This document shows, piece by piece, positions 23,401 through 31,710 of a DNA stretch of 64,000 nt (position 1 is the stretch's first letter; each line of letters opens with the position of its first letter). The translations under genes and the position numbers were made by a program. Location: the NCBI GenBank assembly GCA_026413225.1, contig CM048560.1:15208001-15272000 (forward strand), read 5' to 3'. The notes beneath the pieces were generated by a model, which did no database searches, was not told the origin of the DNA, and saw only the letters and a program-made list of their open reading frames with translations. Origin of the DNA: Otis tarda. Taxonomy: Eukaryota > Chordata > Aves > Otidiformes > Otididae.

Positions 23401-25768
23401 TACCACTCACAGAAATACAGAAAATAGCATACAGCTTGTCAGGAGGGGATAGATATGCTGTGAGTCTGAGATAGCGCAGAGGTTGCACTTCAGAGGGCTG
23501 TGTCCTACCTCATGCCTGGAGGCAAGGCGTGGACTTCAAAGTTAGCATTCTTGACTGCAGATGGCCTTACTCTGGAGCTGCATGTACATACACAGAACCA
23601 GGGAGGCTCACAGGAGAACACTAACCACTGCAGAATATCCTTCTGACAAGATACTTGGGTAGCTTTGGAGTGCCACCTTCAAATCGCATGGGGAGTTGTT
23701 ACACCTCTGACACAGAGTTTCTCATGAGAGATAAACCTGCTTGTGGCATCACTTGAGAGCCCAGGGTCAGGGCCGTAGAGCCAGTGTTCCAGTAGCAGAA
23801 AATATACTTTAAACACTGAATACTGTTTATTTCCCCCTCTCTCTAAATAGGCAAAAACCAAAGGTTTTCATACTACAATTGATATTGGTGTCAAATATGC
23901 AGAGAAACAAGCACGAAGTTTTGATGCAGGAAAACTAAAAGCTGGTCAAAGCGTAATTGGCCTGCAGGTAAGTATGAAATTCAAGTTTGCAGTTAATCTG
24001 TTATATTTGAGAACAACTTTCTTGTCTTGATTAACAGATATATTGTTTATGCAAAAACAGATGCAGAATTACACTATATTCTTATCGTGGAAGGAGGTAT
24101 GAGGTTTTAATTCTTGAAAGCAGTTGATGGGCTTTATAAGCTCAAGTGCCCGCCCAGAAGGTTTTTCTGTTTGTTTTAAATCTGCAGTAAGGATGATAAG
24201 GAGGAAAGGAACAGCTAATATTAGCAGTATCATCTCTGTTCCCTTGAAGTGGTTTTAAAGTAGGAGTCTTTGGATAGCTGAAGTTCCATGTATGGGAAAA
24301 GCTTTTTTTACTCTCCACTGTCCTTAATAATCATAAAAACCAAAATAACTGGCATAAAATCTTAAAATTCCTGTGGTAGAGAAGTTGTGACAGTACAACG
24401 GAATCATTACTGTCCAGGATAAAAGTTAATGATTACATTTTGATGTGTACATCCACTGTAATTGCACATGCAGTTGGGCAAATGGCAGTCACTGAAATGC
24501 CTTAAGATGACAGTTGCCTTTATTTTTCCTTTTGAAGCTCAGTATGGAGAAAGGGTAATTTATTACAGGTAGTGGTCAAGCTACATGAGGAAAGCATGCA
24601 CTGCAATTACTGTCTCTGTCAGCCATCACAGTTACTGACCATATTCGTTTCCTCAGACTATGGTTGTTGTGCAAATAAATCTCTTTTTCTGTCCACCTCT
24701 TCCTTCCTCCTATAAAGATGGGCACCAACAAGTGTGCCAGTCAGGCAGGCATGACTGCTTATGGAACTAGAAGACACCTCTATGATCCAAAAATGCAAAC
24801 CGATAAGCCATTTGACCAGACAACAATTAGCCTACAGATGGGCACCAACAAAGGAGCCAGTCAGGTAAGCAGGACTGCGTGTGACGCTTGTGGAGGGGAT
24901 ACAACCTGGAGGGACCCAGTGAGAGAGGAGAGTCTGTGAGTTGCACGAGTAGCAAAGTCTAACTAGTAGCAGCGAGAGGGTACAGTTCAGATGTGCTTTT
25001 AGGCAGTAATTGAAGAACTTAAATTTCTTATCACTATCCAGTGTGTTCTGTGCTCAGTATCTTAAGGCACAAAAATGACCTGGTGCATCTAGAATTTCCA
25101 GCTGACTGTTACACCAGAAGAAAACAGTAACTTCATTTCAAGTACTAACTAGGCAGAGGCAAAAAAGAAATTGCTTCCTGGGCACTATCTCAGTCCAAAT
25201 GCTTAGTGTATCCTCTCCAAAGAGGGAAATAAACCAGACCTTTTTGCAAGGACTTCTTTGTGACTTACCTACCAGCGAACACATGCTGCTGTACTATGTT
25301 TTGTTGTACTTTAATTCCTACTTTCTAGCACTTCCAGTAAAGCGTACTAGTTGTAATCATAAATCTAGTAATCCCAGTTCTTGACCTTCTTCCTGAACCT
25401 CTACAATCCTGTTCTATCAGGCTGGTATGCTGGCACCAGGTACCAGAAGAGACATCTACGATCAGAAGCACATATTACAACCTGTGGATAACTCAACTAT
25501 TTCATTACAAATGGGTACCAACAAAGTAGCTTCACAGAAGGGAATGAGCGTGTACGGGCTTGGACGACAAGTGTATGACCCCAAGTACTGTGCTGCACCG
25601 ACAGAACCCGTCATTCATAACGGCAGCCAAGGAACAGGAACTAACGGGTCAGAAATCAGCGATAGCGATTATCAGGCAGAATACCCAGATGACTATCACG
25701 GAGAGTACCAAGATGACTATCAAAGAGATTACCATGGTCAGTACAGTGACCAGGGCATTGATTATTAG
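2380..25768 (+). CDS. CNN3: Calponin-3 (acidic calponin), complete, 7 coding exons
   Basis: Coding exons are 2380-2436, 21200-21321, 21771-21837, 23205-23342, 23851-23967, 24718-24864 and 25421-25768. All introns are GT-AG, the phases agree, and the total is 996 nt, or 331 residues plus TAG. The protein starts [19 protein letters not shown]. It has one calponin-homology domain (about residues 26-130), three calponin repeats built on the MGTNK..SQ core starting near 164, 204 and 243, and an acidic Asp/Tyr-rich tail (about 290-331). Family knowledge: calponin-3 binds F-actin and calmodulin and tunes actomyosin contractility and stress fibres in non-muscle and smooth-muscle cells; it has no enzymatic activity. 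Ser175 and Thr184 of repeat 1, the regulatory phospho-sites known from calponins, are present. The start codon lies in a CpG island, has G at -3, and matches the conserved calponin-3 N terminus. Length is close to the mammalian 329; the two extra residues fall in the tail. Confidence 0.97.
4241..4292 (+). repeat. A/C-rich degenerate simple repeat
   Basis: A runs interrupted by C, CC and CCCC. Low complexity, with no coding meaning. Confidence 0.7.
4996..5024. repeat. Poly(T) tract
   Basis: Nearly uninterrupted T run of about 28 bases in intron 1. Confidence 0.8.
9053..9128 (+). repeat. A/C-rich degenerate simple repeat
   Basis: A runs punctuated by CCC, CCCC and CAAC units, about 75 bp, in CNN3 intron 1. 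Confidence 0.75.
11544..11580 (+). repeat. 17-bp direct repeat abutting a CR1 end
   Basis: TATGAAGGTATGAAAGA occurs at 11544-11560 and again at 11564-11580, three bases apart. The CR1 tail starts at the next base. Confidence 0.85.
11581..11757 (-). mobile_element. CR1 LINE, 5'-truncated 3' end fragment
   Basis: Read on the - strand it ends in tandem ATTCTATG units (here TCATAGAATCATAGAATCAT at the left edge), preceded by the familiar CR1 3' region (GTTGGACTAGATGACC-like, seen here as GGTCATCTAGTCCAACC). It is cut off at GGGCAAC on the right. Only the C-terminal end of the reverse-transcriptase ORF and the 3' UTR remain, so it is a dead copy. It lies antisense to CNN3 in intron 1. Confidence 0.95.
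15979..16008. repeat. Perfect 12-bp inverted repeat with 6-nt loop
   Basis: TAGGCATACATT at 15979-15990 is matched exactly by its reverse complement at 15997-16008, with GGCATA between. Confidence 0.9.
17821..17862 (+). repeat. Short direct repeats of TAGTGGCAGTAAG
   Basis: The 13-mer occurs at 17821-17833 and 17850-17862, with further GTGGC copies between. A small local duplication. Confidence 0.8.
18241..18266 (+). repeat. Poly(A) tract, 26 A
   Basis: Uninterrupted A26 in intron 1. No recognisable retrocopied coding sequence lies upstream of it. Confidence 0.9.
18699..18756 (-). repeat. T/G-rich degenerate simple repeat
   Basis: The reverse complement is A/C-rich, the same class as the tracts at 9.1 and 54.6 kb. 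Confidence 0.7.
21200..21321 (+). CDS. CNN3: CNN3 coding exon 2, start of CH domain
   Basis: The acceptor is TGTTACAG and the donor GTAAGC. It codes for residues 20 to part of 60 and includes the CH-domain start [13 protein letters not shown] and [11 protein letters not shown]. It ends with two bases of a Glu codon. Confidence 0.97.
21771..21837 (+). CDS. CNN3: CNN3 coding exon 3, CH domain
   Basis: The acceptor is CTCCCCAG and the donor GTAAAA. One base completes Glu60, then residues 61-82 ([20 protein letters not shown]..). Phase returns to 0. Confidence 0.96.
23205..23342 (+). CDS. CNN3: CNN3 coding exon 4, CH domain
   Basis: The acceptor is CTGTTTAG and the donor GTAAGT. It holds 46 codons, residues 83-128 ([20 protein letters not shown]..). 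It carries the hydrophobic core of the CH domain and the [15 protein letters not shown] segment. Confidence 0.97.
23851..23967 (+). CDS. CNN3: CNN3 coding exon 5, end of CH domain and linker
   Basis: The acceptor is CTAAATAG and the donor GTAAGT. It holds 39 codons, residues 129-167, finishing the CH domain, the basic actin-binding linker ([18 protein letters not shown]) and the first four residues of repeat 1 (IGLQ). Confidence 0.96.
24718..24864 (+). CDS. CNN3: CNN3 coding exon 6, calponin repeats 1-2
   Basis: The acceptor is CTATAAAG and the donor GTAAGC. It holds 49 codons, residues 168-216. MGTNK occurs twice, at residues 168 and 208, for repeats 1 and 2. Ser175 and Thr184 are in repeat 1. 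The exon stops inside repeat 2 after GASQ. Confidence 0.97.
25421..25768 (+). CDS. CNN3: CNN3 terminal coding exon, repeats 2-3 and acidic tail
   Basis: The acceptor is TCTATCAG. It codes for residues 217-331: the rest of repeat 2 ([15 protein letters not shown]), repeat 3 from [13 protein letters not shown], the conserved VYDPKYC, and an acidic tail of repeated D/E-Y pairs ending DQGIDY. The stop codon is TAG at 25766-25768. Confidence 0.97.
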   Translation, partial: AGMLAPGTRRDIYDQKHILQPVDNSTISLQMGTNKVASQKGMSVYGLGRQVYDPKYCAAPTEPVIHNGSQGTGTNGSEISDSDYQAEYPDDYHGEYQDDYQRDYHGQYSDQGIDY

Positions 25769-26530
25769 CTTTGCATCAGAAGTGCAGTATTAGTCCATTA
25801 TTTTATTCAGTAAGAACGAAACTAGCCTTGTGGAATTGTTACCTGTCTTTCCTACACACTATGCTTAATGTACCTAAAGAAACATTGCCTTACATACATT
25901 CCTTTTTCCTTCTCTGCCCTTTCCCTGTCTAGTTGCCTTTAGTGCTGTAACAGTTGTAGTCTACAGCATAAACAATAACTGCATATGAAGTAAAAGGAAT
26001 ACTGTGAAGGGGGAGTGCTCTTGTACAGCCAGGTCATCTAATAAGGAGCTATGCATTTTCACAATCTCTACTGAAGTAGGTATTTACGTGCCACACTAAG
26101 CCTTCATTTTACGTATTTACAGCTTTTCTGTTTTCCAGATGAGATAAAAGAATATCATACTTAGAGTTAAATGCAGTCTTTGCCAATTAAATCTAAGACA
26201 TCACGTTAGTGATTTAAATATCATTACTATGTTTCTAAGGTATTGTTTGCTAATGGTAAGTCCTGCATTAGACATAAGTGTGCATTTCTCATTGTGTATT
26301 CATTCCATTATCAACACTGACCAAACATAGAAAGAGTTGTCTTACTAAAAAGGGAGCTTGTACAAAGTCTTGAGCCAACAGAAGTCCCACGATGGATGGT
26401 GCATTTACCTTTTATTGTGCCATAATATATCCATGTAGAAATGCTTTTTCTTCCTTGAACTGTATTTATTGCCACACTTCTCAAACTGATCCCAGTGTAT
26501 TTTTATAAATAAATATTTTTTTCTTAAAGG
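25769..26530 (+). other. CNN3: CNN3 3' untranslated region
   Basis: AT-rich sequence between the CNN3 stop and the AATAAA at 26508. The end is inferred from that signal; cleavage should fall about 15-25 nt after it. Confidence 0.7.
26508..26513 (+). terminator. CNN3: CNN3 polyadenylation signal AATAAA
   Basis: Canonical AATAAA about 740 nt after the stop, followed by a T run and a GT-containing stretch (GGTATGTAG) typical of downstream elements. It is the first strong hexamer on the + strand after the stop. Confidence 0.75.
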
Positions 26531-27355
26531 TATGTAGAAGATCCTGTCTCATTTATTACGCTACCATTCTTAAAAGATTAGATGCCACAGAAATCATTTT
26601 CAAATCAGCATCACCTTTGCCTGTGTTAAGGGTAATGTAGAACTGCTGTCTATTGCAGTTCATGTTCTTTCTTTTCCATGGGATTTAGAGTAACAATCCT
26701 GTAAAAATCTGCTGGGAGTGACAGTGACTTAACAGGAAAGGAATGTAGCTCCTTTGCAGCAGAGTTCACTTCCCCTCTACAGGATTGTGAGGTTATGACC
26801 AGAGATCCTTAGCTTTCACTAAATCCCTGCCCTTTTCTCCAGGCAAATGAGGAACTGCACATACGTAACACTGTCTCTGCTTCAGCCTATAGCTTTCATA
26901 CCATCACTTTCGAGAACTCCAAACTCCCTTGCTTTAGAGCGTGTAAAGAGATACCCCAGGCTTTGTGCCTGCTGGGCTGCAATCGGAGTTCTTCAATTAC
27001 TGACAGCAGAGCTTTATTCCTAAATGGAAAGCACTTTCTTGCTCACCATGGAGTGCAGACAGGCTGTACTAATTTACCTGGGCTGTTTTTAACAGGAATA
27101 AAGAGCATGCTATCAGTGGGGGTCACTTTTGTAAAAGAATTAAAGGTATTTTAGAAGTATTTACTGCAGATTAAACTTACTGAGATGTTTCATACTTGCA
27201 AGTTCTAGACTTGAAAGGATTCTTCCCTCAAGACTAGAAATTGTTTGTGCGTTGCTCTATTAGTTTCTGTTATCTATGGGTGTAATGCGGTGATTTGACT
27301 TTCAACTGACCTATTTGTTGAATAAGACTTTAGCTTATTTGCTTCACTGAATCTA

Positions 27356-27404
27356 AATTTGAAAGGACCGCTGGAGGTCACTGGTCCAAGCCCTGCACCT
27401 GAGG
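27356..27404 (-). mobile_element. Diverged CR1 scrap
   Basis: GGTCACTGGTCCAAGCCC and the flanking bases resemble the CR1 3' region GGTCATCTAGTCCAACCC read on the - strand. Short, so family assignment is tentative. Confidence 0.5.
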
Positions 27405-27708
27405 GAAGAGAATTATTACCAAGACGTCTGTTAAGACCTGCTCTTCCTGAATGAAACGGTTTTCCCCCTTCAAAATAACAGTATTTAAAAATTTAGAACT
27501 ATTGCATTGAACACTGAAAAGCAGTGCTATGATCAACAAGAAAAACTTGGTTGCTTTCATAGTTTGGGTGAAAGCAGGGTCTTGTTTTGAAAGCCTGAAC
27601 CATGCCCTCCTGCTCTTTCTGAATCCAAAACTGTTTGCACACATTTATTATGTATGTACTTGAACAGAGGAAACAAAACATATACTGAGAACAGTTAGTC
27701 TGTTTTCT

Positions 27709-27714
27709 TTTATT
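27709..27714 (-). terminator. SLC44A3: Candidate SLC44A3 polyadenylation signal AATAAA
   Basis: Minus-strand AATAAA about 3.8 kb after the SLC44A3 stop; another lies at 27644-27649. Between these and the stop I saw no canonical hexamer, but variant signals are possible. Confidence 0.25.
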
Positions 27715-28543
27715 TACAGAGGTATCCAGTGGAATCATAACTGGATTAAGTGAGAGTTTGAAGTAGGCACCAAGCAAGACCAAATGCAAATCACCTTGCT
27801 TAAAACAATAAGCTGTAATATGTAGCCATTTCCTCACATGCAGACACCAGTATAAGGAATATAGTTCTAAAAGTACCTTTCATTCCTCTGAATCCCATTT
27901 TCCATAGCTGCAGGAAAGAAGAGTCCACACAGCGTTGGGCTTGCTTCACAGAGCAGATGTTGCAATACCCGAAGTGGCTTGGATGAGCAGCAGTGCCTGA
28001 GCTAGCACTGTGTGTTCACATGAGCTGTGCCTACCTCCAACTCTGCTGCCTGCCTGACTGCACTGTCCCACAGGGGAAAGCAGCAGGAAGCAACGAGCTC
28101 TAAGTAGCATCAGCTTTGGTAGGGGTGCTTTATCCCTCTAACTGAGCTCAGGTGAGGACTCCTGCCACACAGGAATGCTACAGTTGGAGGCTGCTGACAC
28201 AATCGCTAGTGGAACGTATGTAACATTGGGAGGGTCTGTGTTGCACCTGAAAGCTATAAAGCTATGCTTTATGTACAAAAGCACACAAAGCATAGTTAAG
28301 AAATACACATTCCAAGCTCTTACATAGAAATGTACATGACTCAAAACATACTGTCACAGTTGTAGTTTCTGGGCTACGGGCAGTACAGCACTGCTTAAAT
28401 GAGACACACTCAAAGATGGCTTAATGGGGATTTTTCAGTACCTTACTTAAAAAGCAAAGCAAACTTTGTACTATGTGTTTAAAAGTCCTTTCTCCACCTA
28501 GGAACTGCAGTGGAGGCAATGACACAATCATATTTGCAATGAA

Positions 28544-28590
28544 CAGAATCGCTGAGTTTGAAATGGACCTCAGAGGGTCACCTAGGGATT
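28544..28590 (-). mobile_element. Diverged CR1 scrap
   Basis: CAGAATCGCTGAGTTTGAA followed by GACCTCAGAGGGTCACC resembles the terminal CR1 region (tail unit plus GACCTCTAAGATCATC-like) on the - strand. Confidence 0.45.
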
Positions 28591-31536
28591 GTCTGAAAAC
28601 CAGGACATACTGATACAAAAATTCCCCTCCCTTTCTTCCACCAGAGTTCCTAAGTTAAGGGCCAAAACATACAGTATCGAATACAAACAGGAAAAAGACC
28701 CAAAGAGTAATAAGAACTGTTTTTTTTTAACTTCCAAGCAAACCTATTAGGCTTTGTAAATTGGTAAACATTTTTACATTGTGGAGACGCTACTACTTGG
28801 AAGCAATCTTACTGAGGAAAGGTTCTGCCGCTCTGCAAGTACCATATCTGCGCACTTTCTCAGTCAGAGAGCTGTTGCTTATTCAGCGTGATTTTCAGTT
28901 CCCGCTGCATCCACAAGTCAAGCACCAAGAAGACCCAAGCGTAGAGTTTTAACTAACAAGAGGTAGCGAGTCATAGCCAGTAGATGATCAGCTTCACCTG
29001 CCAGGCAGAACGTAATTAATCTACTGCTTTCCCTTTTTCATCATTATGCCATGAAATGGCTCATATTGAAGTAGACAAGTTAATTAAATTAAGAATAAAA
29101 AAGCAAATCTTAGCATTCCCTAGCAGATAACTAGTCTTGCAACAGCAGGAGATCAGATACAGCAAGTAGCTGAAACATTTGTCATTCAGGCTATCAATGA
29201 GCTTTTTCTGTATGTCTGTATGTCATTTCTGTATGTTTCTTACAAGCTGTGACTAATCAAAGGTTTATCAATCTATTCATTATGGCAGCTTATGAGTCAC
29301 TTACCTGCAGTAATGTCTCACTTCCTACACTAATGTGTACTTTACTGCCCTGGTTGGAGTCATCTTCCCACCTCAAACCTTTCAAACCAAAGGTTAAAGG
29401 AGCTTTTGAACAAAGAGAATAAAACAACGTGCCACTGAGTGAAAGCTAAAAGTACCCCATACTCAGAATGAGGTGGAGCCCACGAAACTGTATTATAACC
29501 AGGGTCCAGGTACAAAGTTTAAACAAAACTGAGAATTGCTCACAAGAAAATGCTGTGAGCAAAGTGTTACCAAGTTATTTTTTTATAAGCTTCTACACTT
29601 ATGTCCCTCTTCACTAGAGCCCTGACAGTCTCTTCGCTACATTCCTCCATGATACTTTATATTTCACATCCATGTTACAGCTACTATTTCTATAAAGTAT
29701 TATTTATAATATCCTCTTATCTCATTTCTGTCCAGCCACTGCTCATCTGCTACTTCTTTGTCAAGCTTTAAATCCAGATACAAATTTTTCTGCTTCGTCT
29801 TTTCAGTTGAAACGGGAAGGTAGTTGTTTATATACAAAAAAAAAGAGGACTATTCCTCATCTGCCCTTTGGAGATGAGCTAGTGGACAGTTTATAATACC
29901 AACTTGTAAAAGCCATTCTCAAAAGAGAATAATTAAAAGAAAGACACCTACCTCATAACCGTTAATTATCTTGACTACCGAGAATTGCTATCAATGGTAA
30001 TTTCCATCAATGAGCTTGGTACGGTTCCTTAATTGCTTGCACTGGCTGCTCAGATACACAGCATAAACCAGAAAACGGCCATCTCAGAGTGCGTCCTTTA
30101 CAAATGCCTCCTTTACCGATTCGGGGATGACTGGCCCAGTGTTCCCAGATAAGCATGAAAAAAACCCCTGTTAGCTGGCACACCAAAAAGTTAAAAACAG
30201 CTCAATGACCTTGTTGACTTGGTATTTTCAGTCTGACAACACAGAAATTTACAAGGAGTTTGTTTACTAACACCTTTCAGACCATCATAACAAGTATATT
30301 AATAAAAATCAGATGTGCTGGCACACAAAATTACATTATTCATACAAACAGCTTGCATATCATTTTATCACTGCAGAAGATACAACAGAGATGTAGAGAA
30401 CTAACACTTTGTCCTGGGGTATTGGCAACCTTTACTTTTTTTCTCTGACTTTTTGCTGTTGCTGGTCTCCCTTCGTATTTCCTGGTGCATTTCACATTCA
30501 AGTCTACAAAGAGAAAAAAAGGGAGTCAAATAATGAGTAGCAGTAGTCCTGTTACTGCATTTAAATGCCATAAGAGTAAACTGGGAAAATAATTGCAGTT
30601 CTTTTGTGTCTCAAATCCACAATCCTCTCACAGCGAATAACCTCCCCGTTCCTGGTATATGTGATCAGAAAAAAAATTACTGAGGAATTCAATAACAGAC
30701 CCAAACAGTGAAAAAATCAAGTACAACTATCCCTCACTGTAGCAATGAACTGAAACCGCGCTCTGTACCCCCACTGCCTGTAGCAGACTGCCCACGAGAC
30801 TGCATGAGAGTTCACCACAGTCTGGCACCCCTTGAAAGCAGATCAAGAAAAGTCACCAACATCTGTTGCACTTGTGTAAGAAGTAGCTAGGAGGACACAA
30901 GACACTAGTAGTAGTGTCCAGCAGGAGTAGGTGCCAGAGTAGCTGTTGCTGCAGAATCTTTCTCAGACAGCCCTGGCTTGGCCCCCTGATGCTGGGGGAA
31001 AATCAGCCCAGATTCTGAACTTGCTGGGGCAGCTTCTCAGGTTGGGCAATTAGCAATATTTTTTCCGATGTCAGTTAGTGAGCATTTACTGTCAGGACTT
31101 TCCCAAGCCTGGGTGTGGGGGAACACTCCCTTCTGGCACCTCAGCTTTTTTACCCCAGCATAAAACTGAGTAAATAAATATATACACTGATAGACAATAA
31201 AGAAAAAGGGTGGGGATGGAGAGGGAAAGCCTCTAAGCTGTCATCTTACAGCTCTGGAACTTCAGCAGCTCCGGCGTGAAATCAAGCAGCCTACTATTCT
31301 GACTTTGCTACAGCAGACATGTGAAGGACTATCTGAAAAGGATTTATCTCCCATCCCCTTGCCATTGTTTGATCTTTCTGGGCACACTGGGGAATGTTAA
31401 GGGTGAGAATAACTATTTGATCCATCCATTTAGCACCATCAGAGCGTCTCCTGATAAAGGAAAGCAATAGAAGGAAAAAGAGGGTACTAGGTACAGCGTG
31501 TTGGTTTCTGTGAGACATCAGGAGATACATGACAGC

Positions 31537-31710
31537 CTACATCCATTCTTGGTACATAAAGGCAAACGCATTAGCTGACAGATAAACATCTATCCCACAT
31601 TCCTGTCTCACCATAGGTTGGAGCTCTGTCCCATCTTCATTGTCCCGGAACGCTCTCATGCTTCTGTGTTTTTGCCCTTCTGTTAACTTGTTACTCTGAC
31701 TCATAAATGT
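31537..31710 (-). CDS. SLC44A3: SLC44A3 terminal coding exon
   Basis: The acceptor is TGCTTATAG. Codes for [18 protein letters not shown], then [15 protein letters not shown], which corresponds to the C terminus of mammalian SLC44A3. The frame then runs 22 residues further ([21 protein letters not shown] and M) to TAG at 31537-31539. Confidence 0.88.
   Translation of the reverse strand, partial: TFMSQSNKLTEGQKHRSMRAFRDNEDGTELQPMVRQECGIDVYLSANAFAFMYQEWM

Larger units (their letters stand above)
21322..25420 (+). other. CNN3: CNN3 introns 2-6
   Basis: Introns are 21322-21770, 21838-23204, 23343-23850, 23968-24717 and 24865-25420. They hold short A-rich runs (21841-21864, 22151-22168) and a (CCAA)n patch near 23099-23130. 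No CR1 or RNA gene was seen. Confidence 0.85.
26531..31536. other. Gap between CNN3 and SLC44A3 coding ends, includes SLC44A3 3' UTR
   Basis: No recognised protein gene. The right part must be the SLC44A3 3' UTR, whose end is not known. Minus-strand AATAAA hexamers occur at 27644-27649 and 27709-27714, which would imply a 3' UTR near 3.9 kb. Diverged CR1 scraps sit at 27356-27404 and 28544-28590. An exon-like ORF of unknown nature lies at 30401-30503. Confidence 0.55.
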
